DNA of 64,000 bases from Bifidobacterium callimiconis. Its GTDB lineage: Bacteria > Actinomycetota > Actinomycetes > Actinomycetales > Bifidobacteriaceae. The stretch spans positions 62,001 through 126,000 of the forward strand of contig NZ_QXGJ01000008.1 of NCBI RefSeq assembly GCF_003952005.1, read 5' to 3'. The number at the start of each line of letters is the position of its first letter. The first letter of the stretch is position 1. Both the position numbers and the translations under genes were made by a program. The notes beneath the pieces were generated by a model. It had not been told where the DNA came from. It did no database searches and saw only the letters and a list, made by a program, of their open reading frames with translations. Of the stretch, positions 1-7,332 are shown piece after piece.

Positions 1-396
1 GACCATATGCGCCTCGTCGAGAATAAAAATCTTGTAACGATCGCGGGCCGGCGCGAAACCGGCGCGCTCACGCAGTTCACGGGCGTCCTCCACACCGTTG
101 TGGCTGGCGGCGTCGATCTCCACCACGTCGATCGAACCGGGACCGCCGGTCGCCAGATCACGGCACGACTCGCACTCGCCGCACGGATGCGACGTCGGCC
201 CCTTCTCGCAGTTCACGCAGCGGGCGAGAATACGCGCGGAACTCGTCTTTCCACAACCGCGCGGACCGGAGAACAGATACGCGTGCGTGAGCTTGCCCTC
301 GTCGAGGGCGCGGGACAAAGGAATGGTGACCTGGTCTTGGCCCACAATGCCGTCGAAGGTGTCGGGTCTATACCGCCTATACAATGCCAAAGCCAT
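1..396 (-). CDS. dnaX: DNA polymerase III subunit gamma/tau, N-terminal part
   Basis: This is the clamp-loader ATPase of the replicative polymerase. The reading frame starts at 396 with MALALYRRYRPDTFDGIVGQ, the standard DnaX opening, and continues to the left edge of the window, where it is cut at about residue 132. Visible are the Walker A motif GPRGCGKTSSARI, the zinc-binding cysteines in CVNCEKGPTSHPCGECESC, and the family block IDAASHNGVEDARELRERA followed by KIFILDEAHMV (Walker B). Only the first part of the ATPase domain is inside the window. The start codon region and the sequence upstream of it are duplicated about 204 bp further upstream (see the truncated copy at 496-600). The identification is secure; the C-terminal part cannot be judged. 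Confidence 0.97.
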   Translation of the reverse strand, partial: MALALYRRYRPDTFDGIVGQDQVTIPLSRALDEGKLTHAYLFSGPRGCGKTSSARILARCVNCEKGPTSHPCGECESCRDLATGGPGSIDVVEIDAASHNGVEDARELRERAGFAPARDRYKIFILDEAHMV

Positions 397-495
397 ACTG
401 CTATTCCAATCCCTTATCACCGAATACGAAAACCGAAGCGGTCACCATACTGTATTTTCTCAGACCTCGCGCTCAATGCATCGCGCTCGCATCGC

Positions 496-600
496 CTACC
501 GACAGTCCACCGGACTGTCGGCTTTACGGCTCAGCTGGTCCTGACCCACAATGCCGTCGAAGGTGTCGGGCCTATACCGCCTATACAATGCCAAAGCCAT
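496..600 (-). pseudogene. duplicated 5' end of dnaX (34-codon remnant)
   Basis: The first 22 codons of dnaX are repeated here (MALALYRRYRPDTFDGIVGQ then DQ), after which the frame runs into unrelated sequence (LSRKADSPVDCR) and a TAG stop. Positions 331-416 and 535-620 agree at 83 of 86 bases, and similarity continues less strictly into the upstream region to about 460 and 665. The copy therefore includes a start codon and possibly the promoter. Its fusion point lies at a palindrome (499-521, two arms around a GTCCACCGGAC centre) followed by a tail that matches the R2 intergenic repeat. Whether it is translated is unknown. Confidence 0.8.
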
Positions 601-739
601 ACTGCTATTCCAATCCCTTACGATCCGGTCCGCAAACCGAAACGACCGCCATACCGTATTGTCTCAAAAACGCCGTCACCATACTATGCGAACTGCGCGA
701 ACTGCACGGTGGCACACACGACGACGGCAAAGCCCGGCC

Positions 740-1087
740 TCACTCATCCGAGGAATCGTCGGACGGTCCGCTTCCGGAATCCTGCGACGATCCTTCGGCG
801 AGCGCCTTGTCCAGCAACGTACGCACGGCTTCGGAACGACTCATGTCGTGCCGATGCGCGTAGTCGTCCAGACGGAGAAGACGGGCGTCGTCCAGACGGA
901 TCTGGATCTTGTGCCGGGCCGGGGTCGCACCGATCTCCAATGGCCGCCCCGATCGGCACTTCTCCAGAAATTCGAGCGAGTAGCCGCGCTCGGCCTCCTC
1001 CGCGGCGGCGTTCAGCATGGCCGACACCTCTGGAGGAAAATCCTCATCACCCACGATGACGTAGTTGTAATGTTTCTTGCTCACCAC
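740..1087 (-). CDS. ribbon-helix-helix antitoxin-like protein
   Basis: A 115-residue protein whose middle part (KIQIRLDDARLLRLDDYAH, then MSRSEAVRTLLDKAL) has the beta-strand plus two-helix pattern of CopG/Arc-type ribbon-helix-helix DNA-binding proteins. The C-terminus is acidic and serine-rich, probably disordered. The GTG start at 1087 overlaps the stop of the upstream small gene (1081-1395) by a few bases, so the two are translationally coupled. The arrangement, a small basic toxin-like gene followed by an RHH gene, is that of a type II toxin-antitoxin pair with the toxin first, as in BrnTA. Autoregulation of the promoter upstream of 1395 is expected for such pairs but not shown. Partner identity is inferred from context. 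Confidence 0.7.
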   Translation of the reverse strand: MVSKKHYNYVIVGDEDFPPEVSAMLNAAAEEAERGYSLEFLEKCRSGRPLEIGATPARHKIQIRLDDARLLRLDDYAHRHDMSRSEAVRTLLDKALAEGSSQDSGSGPSDDSSDE

Positions 1088-1395
1088 AATCCCCTTTCAA
1101 AAAGTCGATAGCCGCCTCGCTCCAAATACGGTCGATATTGTTTTCGTAATTTCATCGCATGTATGAGCACCCATCTGGCGGTCTGCTCCTCATACAGCAC
1201 GATTACTTCCAGCATCGTTCCGGACTGTGTGAATCCGAGACATAACATCTTCGGAGGATCCTCCCTGAGGACGAGTACCTCTTGCGGATGATATGCCACG
1301 TATAACGAGTCGTCTGGGTCGATGCCGTGCTTCAACGCACACCGGTAAACCTGAATGTCGGACTGATTCCGCCAGTCACTAATATTGTAGTACAT
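1081..1395 (-). CDS. putative BrnT-like toxin paired with RHH antitoxin
   Basis: A 104-residue protein. The start at 1395 is preceded by an AAGGAG ribosome-binding site; the much longer frame through this region in the same phase is an antisense shadow of the channel gene. Features are ALKHGIDPDDSLYVAYHPQE near the N-terminus, then short beta strands (MLCLGF, MLEVIVLY) and a final HAMKLRKQY. The order (KHG motif, G-rich strand, HAM-x-R-x-x-Y end) recalls BrnT and other RelE-fold RNases, but similarity is distant. It overlaps the downstream RHH gene by a few bases. The role as an mRNA-cleaving toxin is therefore inference from size, order and partner. Confidence 0.55.
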   Translation of the reverse strand: MYYNISDWRNQSDIQVYRCALKHGIDPDDSLYVAYHPQEVLVLREDPPKMLCLGFTQSGTMLEVIVLYEEQTARWVLIHAMKLRKQYRPYLERGGYRLFERGLW

Positions 1396-1551
1396 AATTA
1401 TCGGCTCCTTGCTTCGTTGCAAATAGTGGGAACAACGAGGGCGACGGTCGGCGCTTTGGGCGAATATGGTGTGCGGCAAACGACGCCCAGTCGCGGTCGG
1501 TGACGACACGACAGACGCATACGAACATTGATTCCTAGAGAAGGGAACCCC

Positions 1552-2463
1552 ATGCCGAACAACGGCACGCCGGCAACGAACGCCGGCACCACGCAGTCCA
1601 ACGAGGTGCACGTGACCACCCAGCCTTCGATCCTCACCCCGATCATCAACGTGAACGCGCTCACCCCGGCCGAAACCGAAGAGGCCGTGGAGAAGGCCGG
1701 CGTCACCAAGACCCAGCTCACCGGCGGCAAGGCGTTCGTCTCCGCCATGTTCGCCGGCGCGTTCATCGGCTTCGGCGCCCTGTTCTTCCTCATCGTCACC
1801 TGCGACCCGGCCATGACCTGGGGCCCGAAGCGCTTCGTCGGTGGCCTCGCCTTCTGCATGGGCCTCGTGCTCGTGCTCTGCTGCGGCGCGGAACTGTTCA
1901 CCGGCAACTCGCTCATGGCCTCCGACTTGGCGGCACACAGGATCTCCTGGCCGGCCATGCTGAAGAACTGGGTGATCGTCTGGTTCGGCAACCTCGCCGG
2001 CGCGCTCGTGCTCGTCACGCTGATCGCGTTCGCAGGAACCATGGGCCTCAACGACGGCGCCGTGGGCAACACCGCCGTGGCCACCGCTGCCTCGAAGATC
2101 ACGCCCGACTGGTTCACGCTGTTCTTCCGCGGCATCCTGTGCAACATCCTCGTATGCCTGGCCGTGCGCATCGGATTCTCCGCCCGCTCCGTAGCCGACA
2201 AGGTGCTCGGCATCCTGCTGCCGATCGCCGGCTTCGTGGCCATGGGCTTCGAACACTGCGTGGCGAACATGTTCTTCCTGCCCGTCGGCCTCGTCTCCAA
2301 GATGCTCGGCTTCGGCGCCCAGGCGGCCGGCGCGGACGCAGTGACCGTGCAGGGCATCCTGTACAACCTGTCCGCCGCCACGCTCGGCAACATCGTGGGC
2401 GGTGCGATCTTCGTGGCGCTCGCCTACTGGTTCGTCAACGCGAAGAAGAACGCGACGAAGTAG
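1552..2463 (+). CDS. formate/nitrite transporter (FNT) family channel
   Basis: A 303-residue membrane protein. ATG at 1552 follows an AGAAGGGA ribosome-binding site. After a polar N-terminus of about 55 residues come six predicted membrane spans, including GGKAFVSAMFAGAFIGFGAL, a CCGAELFTGNSLM block (the family's AELFTGN signature) and AGFVAMGFEHCVANMFFLP (the GFEHxxANM signature). These two signatures define FNT pentameric channels for formate, nitrite or hydrosulfide. In a fermentative anaerobe that makes formate with pyruvate formate-lyase, formate export or uptake is the likely role; no such enzyme gene is adjacent. It is divergent from the toxin-antitoxin pair with a 156-bp gap. Family certain, substrate inferred. 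Confidence 0.92.
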   Translation: MPNNGTPATNAGTTQSNEVHVTTQPSILTPIINVNALTPAETEEAVEKAGVTKTQLTGGKAFVSAMFAGAFIGFGALFFLIVTCDPAMTWGPKRFVGGLAFCMGLVLVLCCGAELFTGNSLMASDLAAHRISWPAMLKNWVIVWFGNLAGALVLVTLIAFAGTMGLNDGAVGNTAVATAASKITPDWFTLFFRGILCNILVCLAVRIGFSARSVADKVLGILLPIAGFVAMGFEHCVANMFFLPVGLVSKMLGFGAQAAGADAVTVQGILYNLSAATLGNIVGGAIFVALAYWFVNAKKNATK

Positions 2464-2717
2464 CAGCAAGAACGCGCTCGAGCGATGAGTGCGGCGAGTG
2501 ACGCAACGTCAGCGGTTCATCGGCCGTCTGTGATGAGTATGAATACACGGTCCGCGTGGTTCATGCCCGTCGTGGGCGGCCGTTGCCGTTGGGGCTGTAT
2601 GTGCATTGAGTTTGAATCCGCGTTGGCTGACATCCGTATGAGCCGATATTGATCAGCGGAGTTCCCGTACTGTCGCACCGTCATTCCACGATTGTCATTC
2701 GACGATGATCGACGACG
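2464..2717. other. intergenic gap between FNT channel and tad locus
   Basis: A 254-bp gap where the channel gene and the tad locus converge. I see no clear hairpin terminator, repeat or small coding frame with a ribosome-binding site. Confidence 0.5.
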
Positions 2718-3224
2718 TCATTCCACGACATCAGAATTTGCAACGACACAATTCTTGGGTCCAGCCCGTGCAGACGTGTGTACATCGCCGACGAGCGGAA
2801 CGCGAGTCTTCACTCGAACCGTCACGATCACGTCCTCATCGAGCGTCCGACACGTTTCGAGTGTTGCACGGTTCTTTTTTGCCAGTCGTTTCGCGACCGT
2901 ACACGGATCGCCGGCGGAATCATACAGAGCCGTGGCCCCGGCCAACGCGGCTGAATCGGCTGCCGTACCGGCCACGGTCTTACAGTGCAGCACGTTCCCG
3001 AATGCAAGAATCGCGGTCAATAGCACACCGACCATCAACACCAATCCCACACCCACCACCGTTCCCGACCCTTCGTCAGCTACGCAATGGCCGCCACGGC
3101 CGCATTTCAAAAACCCGGCTTCCCCTTGAGAGGAAGCTGCTACGCGAATGCGTGACCGATGAGATGCCTTCGCGACCACGACCGTCACATTCCCGGTATT
3201 CTTCTCCCCCGCACGCTCACTCAT
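2718..3224 (-). CDS. TadG/Rv3654c-like secreted pilus-locus protein
   Basis: A 168-residue protein at the end of the tad operon. A basic N-terminus of about 50 residues is followed by DEGSGTVVGVGLVLMVGVLL (residues 50-69), which is the acidic-Gly plus hydrophobic stretch of TadE/TadG-like minor pilins, then NVLHCKTVAGTAADSAALAGA, typical of actinobacterial Rv3654c-like helicase/secretion-associated TadE proteins. It overlaps the upstream TadE gene by 8 bp, so translation is coupled. Likely a minor pilin or assembly factor of Flp/Tad pili, inserted in the membrane with the bulk outside. Family assignment is good; specific role unknown. Confidence 0.8.
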   Translation of the reverse strand: MSERAGEKNTGNVTVVVAKASHRSRIRVAASSQGEAGFLKCGRGGHCVADEGSGTVVGVGLVLMVGVLLTAILAFGNVLHCKTVAGTAADSAALAGATALYDSAGDPCTVAKRLAKKNRATLETCRTLDEDVIVTVRVKTRVPLVGDVHTSARAGPKNCVVANSDVVE

Positions 3225-3654
3225 ATCGCAGTCCCACCGCCTCTCCTTCCACCGCCACCGGCAGCATGCCGAGCGGTCCCGGACCCACTGGGCAACGCGT
3301 GGTCACGGTGATCTGATCCTGTTTTTCCTCGACGCGCACCGTTGCGCGGGAACCGGCTATGCGGGTGACCACATCGGACGGGTTCGCATCCCCGTCTGGC
3401 GCGATCACCATTTCCCGAGCGGCAACCCGGGCGGCTTCCTGACAGTTCATCGACACCGTCACCGCCCGGGCCGACGACAGCAGCAGCAACGCCACCACCA
3501 TCACTGTGGGCAGAACCACGGCGAACTCCGCTGTGACGGTTCCTTGATCGTGGCGTTTCAACGCATGTGCCAAATCACGAAGACGATCTCGGATTGGCCC
3601 ACGCTCATGTTCCTGTCCACACGATGTTCGGATATGTCTCGTCGTGTTCGCCAT
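3217..3654 (-). CDS. TadE-like minor pilin
   Basis: A 145-residue protein with the TadE signature: residues 36-52 read DQGTVTAEFAVVLPTVM, a prepilin-like acidic/Thr/Glu motif leading into a single membrane helix (about 43-65), followed by an extracellular domain with two cysteines (one in MNCQEAARVAAREM, another in TTRCPVGP). In Tad systems such pseudopilins act in fibre assembly after processing by a prepilin peptidase (TadV), which is not in this window. It lies 14 bp downstream of the DUF4244 pilin gene and overlaps the following gene. Confidence 0.85.
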   Translation of the reverse strand: MANTTRHIRTSCGQEHERGPIRDRLRDLAHALKRHDQGTVTAEFAVVLPTVMVVALLLLSSARAVTVSMNCQEAARVAAREMVIAPDGDANPSDVVTRIAGSRATVRVEEKQDQITVTTRCPVGPGPLGMLPVAVEGEAVGLRYE

Positions 3655-3668
3655 GGTTCACGCTCCGA

Positions 3669-3953
3669 TCAGTTGGCGACGGACAGGGCCCGTTCGACCA
3701 AGCCGTTGAGCAGGCCTTCGACGGTGCCCGACTTGAGGATCACGACGAGCAGACCGGCGAAACCGGTGGCGGCGATCATCACCATCGCGTATTCGGCGGT
3801 CGCCAGACCGGATTCAGGCTGTTCGGTGACGGTGCGGAGACGACCGCGCGCGTCGAGCAGACAGATCTTCTCATTCGCGCGTTGGGCCATATTTTTCATT
3901 CGATCGATGATGCCCGTCGCGGCAGGCGGCGAGGCATCCAACATGGTGTCCAT
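3669..3953 (-). CDS. DUF4244 Flp-like pilin
   Basis: A 94-residue protein. The ATG at 3953 is chosen because AGAAAGGAATC precedes it; upstream in-frame starts fall in simple repeats. Residues 44-76 read EQPESGLATAEYAMVMIAAT followed by a hydrophobic stretch, matching the Flp/DUF4244 pattern of a short N-terminal segment, an acidic residue after a Gly, and a pilin-type hydrophobic helix. It is the likely major subunit of the Tad pilus made by the surrounding genes. The leader is unusually long (about 50 residues before the helix) compared with classic Flp, as is common for DUF4244 members. Simple tandem repeats lie directly upstream. Confidence 0.82.
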   Translation of the reverse strand: MDTMLDASPPAATGIIDRMKNMAQRANEKICLLDARGRLRTVTEQPESGLATAEYAMVMIAATGFAGLLVVILKSGTVEGLLNGLVERALSVAN

Positions 3954-3984
3954 GGTGATTCCTTTCTGGAGTGGTTCGGACATG

Positions 3985-4075
3985 ATTGTTGGTTGATTGT
4001 TTGTTGGTTGTTTGTTGGTTGTTTGTTGGTTGTGATTGGTTGTGATTGGTTGTGATTGGTTGTTTGGGTTGTTGT
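3985..4075. repeat. two short tandem-repeat runs upstream of the pilin gene
   Basis: A run of about three units of TTGTTTGTTGG is followed immediately by three units of TTGTGATTGG. They lie 30-120 bp upstream of the pilin start, where its promoter or leader would be, so copy-number change by slippage could alter expression. This consequence is inference. Confidence 0.85.
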
Positions 4076-4149
4076 GATAGGTAGCTCCGGAGCTGTTCCC
4101 AGTCTGTTGAATTTCCCGCCGCCAGTCCATGCTTTCCACCCAATGTGGT

Positions 4150-4527
4150 CGAATGCAACCCCCTCGGAATCGCCTTCGGCGATGCTGTGCCGTGTTTCGC
4201 TGGCGCGAAACGAGTCACCTCATCCGTCGGCTACGCCGACACCTTCCCCTCAAGGGGAAGGCAACATTACCGGATACGGTCGCATAGGTAAGTGCTGGCT
4301 TCCCCTTAGGCTGAGCCGTCAAATGAACAGTCCAGTGGACTGTTCATAGGCGAAGACGAGCCGACAGGCGAGCAGAATATCGCCGGCCGTAGGCCGTCCA
4401 TTCTTGCGGATGAAGCTGTCACGCGAACGCGTGACTGATGAGGTGACACGTTCCCGCGACAGCGGGAACACAACACAGCATCGGCCGCAGGCCGATTCCA
4501 TAGCCCGATTCCAATACCCATATGCAC
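4150..4527. repeat. R2-type palindromic repeat cluster between tad operon halves
   Basis: This stretch consists of adjoining small palindromes: GAATCGCCTTCGGCGATG, GTTTCGCTGGCGCGAAAC, CATCCGTCGGCTACGCCGAC, CTTCCCCTCAAGGGGAAG, AACAGTCCAGTGGACTGTT, TCACGCGAACGCGTGA, TTCCCGCGACAGCGGGAA and TCGGCCGCAGGCCGA. The same modules, in the same order in part, recur near 30200-30445 and 37722-38005. No coding frame is supported. It separates the pilin genes from tadC and could terminate or attenuate transcription. Confidence 0.85.
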
Positions 4528-5220
4528 CTACCCCGTGGCGAAGGAGATTATGGAGGGGATTACGCCGATGAGGATGAAGGCGGGGAGGAAGCACAGGCCC
4601 ATGGGCACAAGAACCCGGACGGATAGTTTCGCCGCAGCCTCCTCGATCCGCTGTCGCTCGTCGCGGTCAATCTGTTCGATCGTCGTTTCGATGCGCAACA
4701 GTGGCGAGATACCGTGCTTCCACGACGGCTCCAACGCGGAGCGAATCACGGCGAGCGCAGCCGCATCCGGCCCATCCGGATCGGCGACTCCCCACGCATT
4801 GTCCCAATCGGCACCACGGTTCAGCGCCCGCGCCACCCGGATCATTTCGCGACCAAGATCATGGCCATCACCACCAGCACCACGACCAGAACCATGGCCG
4901 GCACTTCCCCGATCGTCGAGCCCAACATCATCGATCGCATTCCCGCCCCTGTCGCCGAACCCTCCCGCACCTCCCACGCCGCCTCCACATCCACCGGCGC
5001 GCGAACACACTCCTCCGATCACTTCCAACGCTCGTGGAATCGACGCCCCCTGGCGCACGGCGACGGCGATCATCTCCAACACCAGCGCGACGGCCGTTCG
5101 TATCCGCCGCTCCCCGCTGCCTTCCCCCACGAGCGGCGCCCACCGCGTACCGGCCACACATAGGTAGACGGTTATCGTCGCTGTCATGGCGGCGGCGAAC
5201 GCCCAGAGTTCCGTCGTCAT
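4528..5220 (-). CDS. tadC: type II secretion F-domain protein TadC
   Basis: A 230-residue membrane protein that, with TadB, forms the inner-membrane platform of Tad pilus assembly. An ATG at 5220 lies one base after the TGA of the upstream TadB gene; a start at 5259 is also possible but would overlap TadB. One N-terminal membrane span is followed by AVALVLEMIAVAVRQGASIP (typical start of the T2SSF domain) and the C-terminal RVLVPMGLCFLPAFILIGVI span. Between them lies an unusual insertion of about 60 residues rich in Gly, Asp and Arg (around residues 75-130). The operon is interrupted just downstream by R2 repeats. Confidence 0.85.
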   Translation of the reverse strand: MTTELWAFAAAMTATITVYLCVAGTRWAPLVGEGSGERRIRTAVALVLEMIAVAVRQGASIPRALEVIGGVCSRAGGCGGGVGGAGGFGDRGGNAIDDVGLDDRGSAGHGSGRGAGGDGHDLGREMIRVARALNRGADWDNAWGVADPDGPDAAALAVIRSALEPSWKHGISPLLRIETTIEQIDRDERQRIEEAAAKLSVRVLVPMGLCFLPAFILIGVIPSIISFATG

Positions 5221-5221
5221 G

Positions 5222-5896
5222 TCACGCCCGCCCATCCCGTTGCACTTCGGCATCGTCACGCAACGGTTTGGTCAACGCGTCGATCCATAGCAGTCCGATT
5301 CCGTAGCAGGTCAGCCCGCCCAGCAAACACAACCATCCGTACAGTGATCCGAACAGGAACGTCAGCGGACTTGCGCCCATGATCTCGCCCAGCATGACCG
5401 TGACGACCGGCAGTGCGGCGAGCAGTTTCATCGTCGATTCCGGCATGGCCAACGCTTGCGAGCGCGACGCCTCCATCAGGCATTCGCGACGGTAGGCGGC
5501 TGACACGGCGGATAGGCATCGTGCGGTCTCGCATCCAAGCAGTTCGCTCACCTGACAGGCCATGGTCACGTTCACCGCCACTCGCCACGCGCGTTCCTCG
5601 GTTTCGTCGTCACTGCGTTTGGCGTCGAATATTTCCATCGCACGATCCACGGTGATCGTCGGTGACGGATACGTTCGTTCGGCGAGTTCTTCGAATGCTT
5701 CGACCACGGTGCCGCCGTTGCGCACGAACGATGTGATCGACGACAGTACGGCCACGATGCCGATTCGTGACGATGGTCGGGCCGGTGACGGGCTCAGTCC
5801 CGACAGGCGTTCCGTCCGTTCCGTTCTTCCGTCGCATATCATCCAGATCGTCACGCCGATTAATATGCCGACGGCCACGGGAAGCATGACGGTCAC
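5222..5896 (-). CDS. tadB: type II secretion F-domain protein TadB
   Basis: A 224-residue membrane platform protein of the Tad system. It begins with a membrane span (MLPVAVGILIGVTIWMICDG), has the T2SSF-like cytoplasmic region FVRNGGTVVEAFEELAERT, and ends with two spans (LLAALPVVTVMLGEIMGASP and LYGWLCLLGGLTCYGIGLLW). It overlaps the end of tadA by 4 bp and runs straight into tadC. It is short compared with proteobacterial TadB (about 300 residues), as usual for actinobacterial loci. Confidence 0.87.
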   Translation of the reverse strand: MTVMLPVAVGILIGVTIWMICDGRTERTERLSGLSPSPARPSSRIGIVAVLSSITSFVRNGGTVVEAFEELAERTYPSPTITVDRAMEIFDAKRSDDETEERAWRVAVNVTMACQVSELLGCETARCLSAVSAAYRRECLMEASRSQALAMPESTMKLLAALPVVTVMLGEIMGASPLTFLFGSLYGWLCLLGGLTCYGIGLLWIDALTKPLRDDAEVQRDGRA

Positions 5897-7332
5897 CGTC
5901 CGTCCGTGCGTGGCGGCAATGCAGGCGTATTTGACCGTATGCGCGTCGGCGTTCTTGGCAACGTGGGGACTGGGCGAGACGCGCGATCAGACGTTGTGGA
6001 ACGCACTGATATTGATCGTTCATTCGTTGAACGAACAGGCGTGGATGACGCCGGCACAACACGGTCGCCTACGGAACGCTGCACCGGCCGGACCGACACG
6101 GCCGACGCAATCACCGCGCCCGGAACATGCCATTCCGCCACGAACTCGTCCCACAACGGTCGATGCACCACCGGCTCGCCACGACCATCCCACTCGCAGA
6201 TCGGACTACCAACCAGCGCACCGTCGGCTGCCACCCGCAGACAGCCGATCTGCGCGATCCGGCGTACGCCACGCTCACGCTCCAAATGAATCACCACGTC
6301 GAACGCGCCCTCGGCCAGCATCGCCAACGCCACCGGACTCAGCCCGGCCAGCAATCCCAGCGTGGACAGTCGCGCCGGCACCCGTCCCACACCATCCGCA
6401 TGCACCGTGGCCATGCCGCCATGATGACCGGAATTCAACGCGCGCAGCAGGTCGGCGATCTCCTCGCCGCGGCACTCCCCCAACACCACACGATCCGGAC
6501 GCATACGCAACGTGGCCTTCACCAGATCCGGTAAGCCGATCGCGCCCTTGCCCTCCACGTTCGCCTCACGCGCCACCAGCGACACATGATTGCCATGCCG
6601 CAAACCGCCCAACTCACGAATCTCCTCCACGCTCACGATGCGCTCGCGCTCGTCGCATTCGGCCAGCAGCGCCTTCAGCAGCGTGGTCTTGCCCGTACCC
6701 GTACCACCGGAGATCAGCACCGTGGCACGCCCCACCACCAGTGCCTTCAGCAATGGCAGCCACTGCAACGGGAACAGGCCCGACTGCCCCAGTGAATCCA
6801 ACCGCGCCAACGCACGATCGGGAAAACGAATCGACAACGCGGCACCCTGCGCCACCAGCGGCGCGATTACCGCATGAATACGCACGCCATCCACCGTGGC
6901 CGCGTCCGCGATCGGATGCGAATCATCCAACCGATGCCCCAACTGCGCACACAACTGCACCGCATACTCGCGCACGATCTGCGGCGAACGAAACCCCACC
7001 GTCAGCTCCCGCTCCTCCATGCCCGAGCCACAATCCGCCCATACACGGCCATCACAGGTCACCGCCACATCCGTGACGCCCTCCTCGTCGGCGAGCTCAC
7101 CCAACGGACCGAACACCAGGCGCTCGCCGGAGGGCGTGGCAGCGTAGGAGTCGTCGTAGTCAGAGCCGGTCTCGTAATCGGCTTCAGCACGATAATCGGC
7201 GTTGACATCGTACTCGTTGCCGGTACCGCCGGTACTGTAGTCGGCGTTGGCAGCATAGACGGTGCCGGAATACTCGTCATCGGCATACTCGTCCTTGCCG
7301 TAGCCGGCGTTGCGATACGTGCTGTCATTCAT
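5893..7332 (-). CDS. tadA: Tad pilus assembly ATPase TadA (CpaF family)
   Basis: A 479-residue secretion ATPase that powers Tad pilus assembly from the cytoplasm. Residues 1-70 are low-complexity, rich in Tyr, Asp and Gly, and not part of the family. Then come the N-terminal domain, Walker A SGGTGTGKTTLLKALL (about 208-223), the Asp-box region IVSVEEIRELGG, Walker B RVVLGECRGEEIADLLRAL and the His box SGHHGGMATVHADG, all CpaF-type. The C-terminal 70 residues are a Ser/Thr/Arg/Pro-rich tail. It overlaps the upstream gene by 8 bp and tadB by 4 bp, forming one operon. Confidence 0.93.
   Translation of the reverse strand: MNDSTYRNAGYGKDEYADDEYSGTVYAANADYSTGGTGNEYDVNADYRAEADYETGSDYDDSYAATPSGERLVFGPLGELADEEGVTDVAVTCDGRVWADCGSGMEERELTVGFRSPQIVREYAVQLCAQLGHRLDDSHPIADAATVDGVRIHAVIAPLVAQGAALSIRFPDRALARLDSLGQSGLFPLQWLPLLKALVVGRATVLISGGTGTGKTTLLKALLAECDERERIVSVEEIRELGGLRHGNHVSLVAREANVEGKGAIGLPDLVKATLRMRPDRVVLGECRGEEIADLLRALNSGHHGGMATVHADGVGRVPARLSTLGLLAGLSPVALAMLAEGAFDVVIHLERERGVRRIAQIGCLRVAADGALVGSPICEWDGRGEPVVHRPLWDEFVAEWHVPGAVIASAVSVRPVQRSVGDRVVPASSTPVRSTNERSISVRSTTSDRASRPVPTLPRTPTRIRSNTPALPPRTDGR

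Noticed and set aside
1396..2469. Long minus-strand extension of the BrnT-like gene
   Set aside because: It is antisense to the FNT channel gene; the ATG at 1395 has a good ribosome-binding site.
5562..7076. Long plus-strand frame opposite tadA/tadB
   Set aside because: Composition (Pro/Arg/His-rich) is that of an antisense shadow in GC-rich DNA; the minus-strand genes carry full family motifs.
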